Shown here: piece by piece, positions 47,604 through 56,087 of the stretch | How the letters are laid out: every line of letters begins with the position of its first letter | How positions within the stretch are numbered: the stretch's first letter is position 1 | Source: Candidatus Methylacidithermus pantelleriae | GTDB lineage: Bacteria; Verrucomicrobiota; Verrucomicrobiia; Methylacidiphilales; Methylacidiphilaceae | Direction: 5' to 3' | Assembly (NCBI RefSeq): GCF_905250085.1 | Contig: NZ_CAJNOB010000023.1 | Coordinates: forward strand, 1 to 64,000 | Length of the DNA: 64,000 nt | Translations under genes and position numbers: made by a program | The notes under the pieces: generated by a model | The model's database searches: none | What the model was told of the DNA's origin: nothing | Seen by the model: only the letters and a program-made list of their open reading frames with translations

Positions 47604-47722
47604 GGGGTTCTCCGGAGGGAGTTTTCGAGACTAACTAGGGGCTACGACCCCACCGGGTCGTCCCGTAAAGGCTCCGGTTGGCCCTCTCCCCCCGGAGAAC
47701 CCTCTTTTTTTTCTTCTTTTTT
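47604..47722 (+). ncRNA. Strongly structured RNA ending in a U-run: terminator or small RNA between two micro-genes
   Basis: GGGTTCTCCGG at 47605-47615 pairs perfectly with CCGGAGAACCC at 47692-47702. The stem continues as GGGAG (47617-47621) with CTCCC (47686-47690) across one mismatch. Inside, ACGACCC (47644-47650) pairs with GGGTCGT (47655-47661) around CACC. Immediately after the outer stem come TCTTTTTTTTC and more T-rich sequence to 47722. A 98-nt closed, branched structure with a U-tract is larger than an ordinary terminator. It could be a small RNA, a riboswitch-like terminator acting on the second micro-gene, or an elaborated terminator of the first. No known RNA class was recognised. 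Confidence 0.6.
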
Positions 47723-47774
47723 CTTGCGTTTTCGTTTCACCCGGGATAGGCAGTTACACTTCGGAGGTCACCCT

Positions 47775-47858
47775 ATGGAATACGCATTCGCCGTGTTTGT
47801 AATCCTCTTGTGCCCGTTAATCTATCTTACGGCCAAGGTGTTCGAGCGCCCGCAGTAA
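47775..47858 (+). CDS. 27-residue single-span membrane micro-protein, second of a tandem pair
   Basis: ATG at 47775 follows CGGAGGTCA, close to the ideal ribosome site. The 27-codon product starts MEYAFAVFV, stays hydrophobic to about residue 20 with Cys-Pro-Leu-Ile-Tyr in the middle, and ends KVFERPQ. It aligns with the first micro-protein through YAF, F, P-x-IY and the Glu-bearing tail. It starts about 50 nt after the U-tract of the structured RNA. Function unknown. Confidence 0.6.
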   Translation: MEYAFAVFVILLCPLIYLTAKVFERPQ

Positions 47859-48139
47859 GAAAGACCCGAAGGGTTTGGCTTGCGGGTCGTTAGGGCCAAC
47901 CGGAATGCCGCGCTGGTGGCCGGAAGGGCTGCCTGCGATGGATTGAAGGGGATCTTCAGGAGGATCGATCGCGAGCTGGGGGTGCCATGGATCGCGTCCG
48001 AGACAGGTGAACCTGCCTTCGAGGGGCGGTCGGGCACCCCCGCATTTTTTGGAGGCCCGGCGGAGGCGTGTCTTTGCCTGGAGGGATGGGAGTGGAGCCG
48101 GTTGACCTTGGGCTGCGGGAATGCTAAAGGGGAGCGACT

Positions 48140-48382
48140 ATGACAAGAGGTTCCGAGGGAGCTCCCCAGACGTTCGAAGAGGCCATGGCACGTATCGAGG
48201 TTCTGGTGCGGGAAATGGAAACAGGTTCCGTTGCTTTGGAGGAACTCATCCAAAAATACGAGGAAGGAATGCGGCTTCTCAAATTTTGCCGTGACAAGCT
48301 CGCTCAAGCGGAACAAAAAATTGAGATCTTAACCCGTTCCGTCGAGGAAGGAGGACGGGGAGCGGGATCGCCGGAAGGGTAA
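48140..48382 (+). CDS. xseB: Exodeoxyribonuclease VII small subunit
   Basis: XseB assembles with XseA into the single-strand-specific exonuclease VII. The 80-residue helical protein shows the family pattern TFEEAMARIEVLVREMETG, then VALEELIQKYEEGMRLLKFC and LAQAEQKIEIL. The XseA gene is not adjacent. It lies 81 nt upstream of dxs, a pairing seen in many bacteria. Confidence 0.92.
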   Translation: MTRGSEGAPQTFEEAMARIEVLVREMETGSVALEELIQKYEEGMRLLKFCRDKLAQAEQKIEILTRSVEEGGRGAGSPEG

Positions 48383-48463
48383 GAGAATAAGACAAAGGCC
48401 TGGACCAGGGTGTTGGGGTGACGTTGGGCTCGTGGAAGCGAAAACGAAGAGCGAGGGAGAACC

Positions 48464-50347
48464 ATGGGGAGGATTTTGGATACGATTAACGGGCCTTCCG
48501 ATGTCAAAAAGCTAAGCTTGGAAGAGCTTAAGATCCTTGCAGAAGAGATCCGGCAGGAGCTCATCACCGTACTTTCAAAAAATGGGGGTCATCTTGGGCC
48601 CAATTTGGGTGTCGTAGAGCTAACCCTGGCGTTGCATTACGTCTTTGAGACCCCGAGAGACAAATTTGTCTTCGATGTCAGTCACCAGGCCTATGTCCAC
48701 AAGCTCTTGACAGGTCGGCGTGAGCGATTTTCGACGATCCGTCAACCCGGAGGGCTCAGCGGGTTTATGTGCCGGGCGGAAAGCCCGCACGATTGCTACG
48801 GAGCAGGACACGCTGGGACGGCGCTTTCAGCGGCTTTGGGAATGGCGGTGGGCAGGGATCGGCTGGGGGAGCCTGAGCATGTGGTTGCCCTTTGCGGGGA
48901 TGCGGCCTTCACGTGTGGGATTACCTATGAGGCACTCAATAATGTTGCAGGGCAAGTCCGGCGCTTGATCGTCATTTTAAACGACAATGAATGGTCGATT
49001 GATCGCAATGTGGGAGCGATTGCGGCCTATTTTAACCGGATTGCGACCAACGAGAAGTACGCTGCGCTCCGGGAGCAGGCTCAGCGATTCCTCGAAAAAC
49101 TTGCGGGCAAAGGAGCCGTCCGGGTGGCGCGAAAGGCCGAGGAAGCGGTCAAGGGAATGCTTTGGCCCAGTGTCCTTTTTGAAGAGTTTGGCTTCACGTA
49201 CTATGGCCCCCTGGATGGCCACAACATTGCTGCCCTTGTTTCGACGCTAGAATTTCTCAAAAAGCAGGAGACGCCCGTACTGCTGCATGTCCTTACTCAA
49301 AAAGGAAGAGGTTTTCCACCGGCACTGGAAAAGCAAAAGAAATTTCATGGCTTGGGTCCTTATGATCCGGTGACCGGTGCCACGCCGGCTTCTTCCAAGC
49401 CAACTTTTTCGGAAGTCTTTGCCGACACCCTGATCAAGCTTGCGGAAAAGGACCGTCGCGTGATCGCCATTACGGCTGCCATGCCCAACGGGACCTGTCT
49501 GGACCGGTTTCAGCCCCGCTTTCCGGATCGTTACTTCGACGTGGGTATAGCCGAGGAACATGCGGTCATTTTCGCGGCTGGTTTGGCGACCAAGGGGTTC
49601 AAACCGTTTTGCGCGATCTATTCAACCTTTCTGCAGCGCGCGTTTGATCCCGTCATCCACGATGTGTGCCTTCAAAATCTTCCCGTGGTTTTCTGTTTGG
49701 ATCGGGGAGGTCTTTCCGGCGACGATGGTCCTACCCACCACGGTCTTTTTGATGTGGCCTATCTGCGGGGCATCCCCAATATGGTGCTATTGCACCCGAA
49801 AGACGAAGATGAGCTAGCGGACATGCTTTGCACGGCTCTTCATCATCCGGGTCCCATTGCGATTCGCTATCCGCGAGGTACAGGTCCAGGGGTTCCTGTC
49901 AAGGACGTTCCGGAGCCGATCCCGATCGGCAAGGCCCAGGTACTGCGTGAAGGCACCACGGTGGCCATTTTTACCCTGGGAATCATGGCGACGCTCGGAG
50001 AATCATTGGCGGATGCTTTAGAGTCTTTGGGCATTTCGACGGCGTTGATCAACGCTCGATCGGCTAAGCCTTTGGACCAAAACACCTTGGAATCGTTTGC
50101 GCAAGTGTGTGACGTACTGGTAACGATCGAGGATCATGTGTTGGCGGGAGGTTTTGGGAGTGCCGTCCTCGAGGCATTGAATGACCGTGGTCTTCGTGTA
50201 CCTGTGGTTCGGGTGGGTTGGCCTGATTGCTTTATTGAACATGGTAAGGTGGATGGCCTGCGGGCAAAATATGGTCTTACCCGGGATCAGGTGCTCCAAC
50301 GCGTGCTGGCGGCGCTGAGACGTCCTTGCGCCCTTGTCTCTGCTTGA
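48464..50347 (+). CDS. dxs: 1-deoxy-D-xylulose-5-phosphate synthase
   Basis: Dxs condenses pyruvate and glyceraldehyde-3-phosphate, the first step of the MEP isoprenoid pathway, using thiamine diphosphate. The 627-residue protein has the N-terminal [35 protein letters not shown], the ThDP-binding region and the transketolase-type pyrimidine domain ([31 protein letters not shown]). The usual GDG motif reads GDAAFTCG and the GHSST motif reads GHAGTALS, variations I associate with Chlamydiae and other PVC bacteria. The ATG has GGGAGAACC upstream. Confidence 0.94.
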   Translation: MGRILDTINGPSDVKKLSLEELKILAEEIRQELITVLSKNGGHLGPNLGVVELTLALHYVFETPRDKFVFDVSHQAYVHKLLTGRRERFSTIRQPGGLSGFMCRAESPHDCYGAGHAGTALSAALGMAVGRDRLGEPEHVVALCGDAAFTCGITYEALNNVAGQVRRLIVILNDNEWSIDRNVGAIAAYFNRIATNEKYAALREQAQRFLEKLAGKGAVRVARKAEEAVKGMLWPSVLFEEFGFTYYGPLDGHNIAALVSTLEFLKKQETPVLLHVLTQKGRGFPPALEKQKKFHGLGPYDPVTGATPASSKPTFSEVFADTLIKLAEKDRRVIAITAAMPNGTCLDRFQPRFPDRYFDVGIAEEHAVIFAAGLATKGFKPFCAIYSTFLQRAFDPVIHDVCLQNLPVVFCLDRGGLSGDDGPTHHGLFDVAYLRGIPNMVLLHPKDEDELADMLCTALHHPGPIAIRYPRGTGPGVPVKDVPEPIPIGKAQVLREGTTVAIFTLGIMATLGESLADALESLGISTALINARSAKPLDQNTLESFAQVCDVLVTIEDHVLAGGFGSAVLEALNDRGLRVPVVRVGWPDCFIEHGKVDGLRAKYGLTRDQVLQRVLAALRRPCALVSA

Positions 50348-50390
50348 CACAGTGATGGGATCCCAAACGCGCTCCCGTGGGCCTGTCGCT

Positions 50391-51620
50391 ATGGTGAAAG
50401 TAGTTCTTGCTTACTCCGGCGGTTTGGACACTTCGGTCATCCTCCAGTGGATCCGGGAAACCTACCGTGCCGAGGTAATCGCTTTCTATGCGGACATAGG
50501 ACAGGGAGAAGACGTGGCGCAGATCCAAAAGAAGGCTCGCGCAACGGGAGCGTCCAAGGTGTATGTCGAGGATCTTCAGGAAGAGTTTGTGCGTGACTTC
50601 GTGTACCCGATGTTTCGCGCAAGCAGCGTGTATGAGGGGCAGTACCTTCTGGGAACCAGCATCGCGCGACCGTTGATTGCCAAACGGCAGGTCGAAATTG
50701 CGCGTGTCGAAGGAGCCCACGCGCTAGCCCATGGGGCGACGGGCAAGGGAAATGACCAGGTCAGGTTTGAGCTGGCTTACGCAGCTTTGGCTCCGGAGTT
50801 GGCCGTGATCGCTCCGTGGAGGGAGTGGCATTTTAAGGGACGGCGGGATCTTTTGGCTTATGCCGAGGCCCATGGGATTCCAGTCGAGGCAAGTCCACAA
50901 AGACCCTATTCGGTCGATCGGAATCTCCTGCATATTAGCTACGAAAGTGGGGTGTTGGAGGACCCTTGGAGGGAGCCGCCGAAAGATCTTTTCCAATGGA
51001 CGACCGATCCAGAGAACGCACCCAACGAGCCGGACGTGGTGGAACTGGAGTTCGAACGGGGAGATTGTGTCGGTATTAACGGGGAGAGATTCTCACCGTG
51101 CGAGGTGCTGCGAAGATTAAACCAGCTAGGAGCCAAACACGGCATTGGCCGCGTGGACATGGTAGAAAACCGCTTCGTTGGGATGAAGTCTCGTGGGGTG
51201 TATGAAACTCCTGGGGGAACTATCCTTTACGTGGCGCATCGGCAGATCGAAAGTTTGACCCTCGATCGAGAGGTAATGCATTTGCGTGATCAACTGGCTC
51301 CCAAGTATGCGGAGCTTGTCTACTATGGGTTCTGGTTTTCGCCTGAACGCGAATTCCTTCAGTCTGCCATCGACGAGAGCCAGCAGAGGGTCACAGGAAC
51401 GGTGCGTCTCAAACTCTACAAGGGGAACGTTACCGTTTTGGGCCGCAAAAGCCCTTACTCTCTCTATGATGCTTCCCTGGCCACCATGGAGGAGGATGAT
51501 GGGTCCTATCAGCAGAGGGATGCAGCCGGTTTTATTCGAATCCAAGCCTTGCGATTACGTACCGAAGCTCGAATGCGCGAGCGCAAAAGCGGGTCCCAAA
51601 AAGAAGCTCGGGAGGATTAG
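50391..51620 (+). CDS. argG: Argininosuccinate synthase
   Basis: ArgG couples citrulline and aspartate with ATP in arginine synthesis. The 409-residue protein starts [18 protein letters not shown], the PP-loop signature. It has [13 protein letters not shown], the second signature [13 protein letters not shown], and late motifs [14 protein letters not shown] and [13 protein letters not shown] chose the ATG at 50391 to place the PP-loop at residue 5 as usual. A start 57 nt upstream overlaps dxs. argH is not adjacent. Confidence 0.96.
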   Translation: MVKVVLAYSGGLDTSVILQWIRETYRAEVIAFYADIGQGEDVAQIQKKARATGASKVYVEDLQEEFVRDFVYPMFRASSVYEGQYLLGTSIARPLIAKRQVEIARVEGAHALAHGATGKGNDQVRFELAYAALAPELAVIAPWREWHFKGRRDLLAYAEAHGIPVEASPQRPYSVDRNLLHISYESGVLEDPWREPPKDLFQWTTDPENAPNEPDVVELEFERGDCVGINGERFSPCEVLRRLNQLGAKHGIGRVDMVENRFVGMKSRGVYETPGGTILYVAHRQIESLTLDREVMHLRDQLAPKYAELVYYGFWFSPEREFLQSAIDESQQRVTGTVRLKLYKGNVTVLGRKSPYSLYDASLATMEEDDGSYQQRDAAGFIRIQALRLRTEARMRERKSGSQKEARED

Positions 51621-52024
51621 TTGAGAGCGAATGTCCTTTTCACGTTTCGGGCGAAAAGATTTGGGTGCTTTTGCCTATGTGACCGCCATTTTTCACCAGT
51701 ATGAGCTCTCCGATACAAGAGAGGCTGGTTGGCTCGCTTACGAGGAGTTTTGGTCGCCAAAAGCTTCTGCTAAGGTAAGAGCGTGTAAGGCTTTCGTTCG
51801 TTTTTTCCTTAACACAAGCCCTGCAAAGTCTTCCACATTTCGTCCTGGAGAGTTTCGGCATGGGGTTTTGTTTTAAGACGAGCCCTGCAAAGGGCAAAAA
51901 GCCGGTTTTTGAGCAAAGCTCTTCCCGAGGGTAGGCTTTGCTCAACGAATAGACCTTGCCGTCTTGAGAGAGGCTTTAGCTACGGAGCGCTTGGCAGGCG
52001 TTGAGAAAAGAGGCTTTTCCAAGG
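51621..52024. other. Gene-poor stretch after argG with imperfect direct repeats
   Basis: No supported gene. It contains the imperfect direct repeat described at 51803-51892 and a stretch of short similar words (AGGCTTT...GCTCA) that may be the decayed edge of the adjacent IS1380 remnant. Confidence 0.4.
51803..51892 (+). repeat. Imperfect 26-nt direct repeat pair
   Basis: 51803-51828 and 51867-51892 share the core AGCCCTGCAAAG preceded by a similar T-rich/TTAA stretch, with a few mismatches. They are 64 nt apart. The origin is unclear; they may be debris of the nearby insertion sequence. Confidence 0.35.
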
Positions 52025-52325
52025 CTAGGCACTGCTCATCGAGAGGAGAACGCGGTCGACGCTGACAGGTACCAGGGTGCCGATCGTAAAGAGATGGACC
52101 CGGAGGGCGTCGACCTTAAGCTTCGGCCCACTCCATTCCTCGCAGGGCCAGGCGTCGCAGCGCTTCGACTAGGATGTACGTCAGAGCCGATAAGCACAGG
52201 CGAAGCTGGTTGCTGGCCATTTGCGTAGTGGAGAGCCCCGGTCGGCTAAACGGTAAAGTTGTTCTTCGATCCGATTTTCCCTGTCTCCACGAGCACAAGG
52301 GAGCTCTTCATAAGGGTCCTGGGCG
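52025..52325 (-). pseudogene. IS1380-family transposase C-terminus, broken by two frameshifts
   Basis: Reading leftward, three frames in turn give IS1380 signatures. The first is PYEELPCARGDRENRIEEQL (family: YxxLYCxRGxMENRIKEQ). The second is MASNQLRLCLSALTYILVEA with LRRLALRGMEWAEA. The third is DALRVHLFTIGTLVPVSV. Each step needs a frameshift, so the gene is dead. The N-terminal two thirds of a roughly 450-residue transposase are not recognisable to the right. This marks an old insertion next to argG. Confidence 0.75.
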
Positions 52326-53294
52326 GGGAACCGGCCGGGGGTTCGGCGTAGCCCCCAACCGAGCCTAAGCGCTGCCCTGCCACCGGGCGGCAGCGGGTCC
52401 GGGTGCAGGTCCGAAGAGGTCCATAGTCGCTAAACAGCTGGAAAACAAAGGACCCAGAAGGGTGTGGGCGTTCATGCAGAAGCATCCTCGGAAGGGACAA
52501 AGACAGGGGCGGGGTGAAGAAGAGTCTAGAACCTCCCTGACGTGCTTGGCGGCTCCGGAAGACGTTGCTGAGGCAAGGGAAGGCGGGCTGGAAAATCTCC
52601 TATGGGCATCATCATAGGTCAAGGTGGGCTCAAAGGCGAATGCGGGAAATCCACTTGCTCCATTGGACCGAGCACGGAGTGAAAACGGCCGGCAGGGAGA
52701 AAACCGAGTCACTGCCACACCGAGGCGAGCGGCCTCCGATATGGAGGTCCCACCTCGCACACCGCCACCGCTGGATTCTACAAGTCCATTTCTTCCGCCC
52801 GGATCAGGGAATCCACCAAATCCTGCTGTGCTGCCCATTGAAGCAAATCCATTGGCAAAAAGCATCGGTGTCGCCCGGTGAGCCATCACAGATGGGTCTA
52901 CGAGACCTGCTTCGACCAGTTTGAACCAGAAAAGAAAAGTGCGGCGAGCTCCCAACTCCTCTTCGTCAGATCGATCGTTTTCGGTATCATTTTTGGTTCA
53001 TGAGTCAACGAACCGCTTTTGGCCAGCCCGTCCAGGTCGGCTTCGGGATCAATGTTTGAGTCGGGTCGCTCGATCCTAGAAACTTAGCAAACTTGCTTTC
53101 CAAAAGCATGGGCTTTCTAGCGAACGTTGGATCATTGGATTTGTGGGAGTATCTGCGCTGCCTTACAAAACGATGAGCTTTTTGTTGAAAGTGTCTCCTG
53201 GTCTCTCTCTGTTGTGTGCGTGTCTCTCTCTGTGTGTGAGCGCGCGCTGCTCACATTCTCTCCTCTTGGGTCGGGTTGAGACTGTGAGAGGGAC
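52326..53294. other. Gene-poor region with a low-complexity tract
   Basis: These 969 nt hold no supported gene. A 196-codon minus-strand frame (52365-52955) is Ser/Pro/Gly-rich, overlaps the IS1380 debris and matches nothing. Near the end lies the TC/GT-rich tract at 53200-53262. Confidence 0.45.
53200..53262 (+). repeat. Low-complexity TC/GT/GC tract
   Basis: This segment contains TCTCTCTCTG twice, separated by GTGTGCG, then GTGTGTGAGCGCGCGC. The pattern alternates purine and pyrimidine over its last 16 nt, which can favour Z-DNA or slippage. It lies about 35 nt before the VOC gene. Confidence 0.5.
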
Positions 53295-53588
53295 ATGCCG
53301 GTCGATGTCTTTGGATACCGTCACTTCCTTATTGAGGCAGATGATATTCAAAGAGCCGTCACGTTTTACCAGGACGTTTTTGGTTTACATCTTTTACTGG
53401 CACTTGAGCGGAGAGCGTTCTTTTGGTTGGAGAAAGACAAACTGATAGAGTTTTGTTCCATAGTTCCCGAGAAATACGGCTTAGCTCGGGGAGCTGGATT
53501 CCCTTGTCTTTCTTTTGACCCCTTCGGAAACCGGATCCAGGTGGTTACAGTAGAGGAAGCGCGACTTGCTCTTTGGATTGTGCCCTAG
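53295..53588 (+). CDS. Short VOC/glyoxalase-fold protein, probably truncated
   Basis: The 97-residue product has the first half of a vicinal-oxygen-chelate domain: FLIEADDIQRAVTFYQDVFG, then a beta segment RAFFWLEKDKLIEF. It closes with CLSFDPFGNRIQVV, the typical FxDPxGN ending. Compared with the usual 120-130 residues, the middle beta-alpha unit is missing, so the fold would be incomplete. The ATG has GAGAGGG upstream. It may be a decaying gene or a small dimeric variant. Confidence 0.6.
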   Translation: MPVDVFGYRHFLIEADDIQRAVTFYQDVFGLHLLLALERRAFFWLEKDKLIEFCSIVPEKYGLARGAGFPCLSFDPFGNRIQVVTVEEARLALWIVP

Positions 53589-54137
53589 CTACTTTCGGGC
53601 TATCGAGACGGCGCGATCTCAGAAGAGTAAATGGGTTATTCTTTCCTTTCAGATTCGAAAATCTCACAAATTTCCGTACAAGTTTCGCCAGGATAAGTTC
53701 GCTCTTATTTCCCTTGGCAGCTAAGCGGACTCTGCCGTGTCCATCATCCTGCTCGAAGGTTGTCCGGGAGCCGAACGCAGGAACGCTTGCGCAATCGGTT
53801 GCATAGAGCGGGCAGGGGAAACGGGCGATACGGAGAGATCTCGGACGGGCTGCCATACAAAAGGGCAGCTATGACTCTTTTAGCTCGGTTGGTGCAACTC
53901 TTGGACTCTGGGCCAGCTGTGAGAACGCGCCGGCCAAGCATGGATTACGACAGGGTAACCTAGTTCTAACGGAAGCTCTGGAAAACTTCTTGTAGGTAGG
54001 ATTCTATGCCTGTTGGCCAAGGTTTCGTTCCAGGAGGATCGCTTCCAGGAATGTCTTTTGATGCCACAACTTCAGGTGTGCCCGGATGGTACGCTCCCGA
54101 GGGTGGCGGCTCTTTTTCTCTAGAAAAATCCCAAGGA
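53589..54137. other. Intergenic, no gene seen
   Basis: No supported gene or clear signal in these 549 nt between the VOC gene and the convergent murD-type ligase. Confidence 0.45.
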
Positions 54138-55490
54138 TCATCCTCCCACAAGGCGATTTGCCGAGGAGCCCATGGCCCGTACAAGGTGCTTAAAGGCTTC
54201 TCCTCGCTCTTCAAAATTGCGAAATGGTGGGGCGCTCGGCGCGGCGGGAGAAAACAGGCAACTTTTTCCCTTGGGCGTGTGCCGGAAGGCCTCTTCCACT
54301 GCTTCTTCCAGAGTCTGGACTACGAGAATGTTTCCTGGGAAGGGTGGATCGATCAAAGAAAGAACCTTAGCCAGGCGTAGTCCGCTGGGAGGAAGAAGGA
54401 GGAGTGTTGAAACGGAAGAACGGGCAAGCTTTCTCGCGAAATCCTCATAAGGGATTCCCCGATCCTGGCCGCCGAGGATGAGAGTGGCAGTGTCTCTGAT
54501 AGCTTCTAGCGCAGCCAAGGTTGCCTGGGGGACCGTGGAAATAGCGTCATCGTAGTAGGTAATCCCATCAAAAACCCCGACCCGTTCCAAACGGTGAGGA
54601 AGACCTTGAAAGTCCTGGATCGTTGCAAAAATGGCGGAAGTTTCAATTCCGAGTAGCTGGGCCGCTCTTGCGGCAGCGATGATGTTAAGGCGATTGTGGC
54701 GGCCTTGGAGGAAGGGGCTTTCGGGAAGGCTCCTTCCGTCCGGTAGATCAAAAGGAATGGGTTGAGAGGAAAGGGGGAAACGTGTCAGGGCTTCTTGGAT
54801 ACCCGCGTCGCTACCGTGATAAATGAGGTAGTCACCGGGCTTTTGAAAAAGCGCGATCCGGGCCTTGGCTTTCTGGTATTCTTGGAAGCCCCCGTGGTAA
54901 TCGAGGTGTTCCGGAAACAGGTTAAGCCAGACAGCAACATGGGGTGAGGCTCGCATGAACTCCAGCTGGTAGGAGGATAATTCGCAAACGACAAAGGTTT
55001 CAATAGATAGAGTCTCGAATCCTTCCAAGGGTGGGGTGCCAAAGTTTCCCACGACTCGGGCCGATCGACCCGACCGGAGAATCATCTGATATAAAAGGGC
55101 GGCTGTTGTGCTTTTTCCCTTAGTTCCGGTAACACCAACGACAGGTCCCGGGGAGAACCGAAGAAGGAGTTCACATTGGGAGAGAATCTTCCCGCAAGCC
55201 TCATGGGAAAGTCCAAACTTTCGGACGCAAACACCTGGGCTTTTCACTACCCAGTCAAAACGATCCAGTTGTTCTACGGCTTCTGGTTCGGGAAGCCACT
55301 GGGCTCGAGAAAAAAGGGTCCGTCTGGCATCGTCTGGTTCGACCCGGTCGGTAACGACAAGCGAGACGTCCTTCCAGCCGGAGGCAAGTTGCAAAAAGCT
55401 GGTTCCTTCCCGCCCAAGCCCCCAAACCAAAATGGTTGTGCCGCAAAAAAACTCCTCCAATGCCTCTTTGCCCGCCGAGGATGACTGCAT
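54138..55490 (-). CDS. UDP-MurNAc-L-Ala ligase of MurD family (likely MurD2, L-glutamate adding)
   Basis: This 450-residue Mur ligase has the ATP loop GVTGTKGKSTTAALL near residue 122, then CELSSYQLEF, LFPEHLDYHG and the C-terminal domain. At the substrate segment, ordinary MurD enzymes read DSKATN; this one reads YYDDAISTVPQATLAAL, the form I associate with Xanthomonas MurD2, which adds L-Glu. The ATG at 55490 has AAAGGG four bases upstream; a TTG 36 nt earlier is inferior. The murL-like epimerase gene lies 600 nt upstream on the same strand, supporting MurD2 over classic MurD. Confidence 0.82.
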   Translation of the reverse strand: MQSSSAGKEALEEFFCGTTILVWGLGREGTSFLQLASGWKDVSLVVTDRVEPDDARRTLFSRAQWLPEPEAVEQLDRFDWVVKSPGVCVRKFGLSHEACGKILSQCELLLRFSPGPVVGVTGTKGKSTTAALLYQMILRSGRSARVVGNFGTPPLEGFETLSIETFVVCELSSYQLEFMRASPHVAVWLNLFPEHLDYHGGFQEYQKAKARIALFQKPGDYLIYHGSDAGIQEALTRFPLSSQPIPFDLPDGRSLPESPFLQGRHNRLNIIAAARAAQLLGIETSAIFATIQDFQGLPHRLERVGVFDGITYYDDAISTVPQATLAALEAIRDTATLILGGQDRGIPYEDFARKLARSSVSTLLLLPPSGLRLAKVLSLIDPPFPGNILVVQTLEEAVEEAFRHTPKGKSCLFSPAAPSAPPFRNFEERGEAFKHLVRAMGSSANRLVGG

Positions 55491-56087
55491 GATTCCCTTT
55501 TGGCGAAGTTTGAGGGTGGATAGCAAACCAATCTTTTCCCTTACTTTTTATGGAAGCCCAAAAAGTAGTGCCAGGCCCGTTTGCAAACCCCTTTTCCTAA
55601 AAAAGCCGTTGTCATTCACGATAGGACGGAAAACTAAGAGCCAGGACGCCGACCCTGGCCCAATCTGGGGAATTCCCTAACCTGCTCTTGTCGATCCCTA
55701 CCTCACGCCACGCTCCGCTGGCCAGGCGGAAATCCGCGTCGCGTACCCAAGGGTGGATCGGTCAAAGAAATAAAGTGGTAAAACCGCGACGATGTCCTAT
55801 GGACGGAATAGAGCAAGAAAAGAGAGGAGTCTTTAAAGCTCGATAACCTTTGGCTAGCTTAAGGGAGAGGCCTCATCAAGGTCAACTCGCTCGACCTCCT
55901 ATCCATGCAGGGACTTCTGACAGCTCCTCGTTAGCCGTGCTGGACAAGGTAGCCTCAATAGGGGAGCGGACACTCTCTTTCGTTTGGTAAAAAATCCTAG
56001 TTATCCCTTGTCACGAAAAGCGCAGCCTTTTGGGCAAAGAAATGGAGACAATTAAGTTCAGAATACACGCTAGCTAGTTCTGTCAAA
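55491..56087. other. Spacer between murL and the murD-type gene
   Basis: No supported gene is seen in these 597 nt. The distance argues against a tight operon of the two cell-wall genes. A promoter for the murD-type gene is expected, but I could not identify boxes. Confidence 0.4.

Noticed and set aside
47604-47702. SRP RNA, fluoride, guanidine, ZTP or cobalamin riboswitch as identity of the structured RNA
   Set aside because: The hallmark conserved loops of these classes are not present; only the stems are clear.
47880-48143. 87-codon frame whose stop overlaps the xseB start
   Set aside because: The overlap suggested coupling, but the product is unlike XseA or anything known, and the opposite strand is also open.
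52365-52955. 196-codon minus-strand frame in the gene-poor region
   Set aside because: Ser/Gly/Pro-rich low-complexity product next to IS1380 debris; I could not connect it to the transposase N-terminus.
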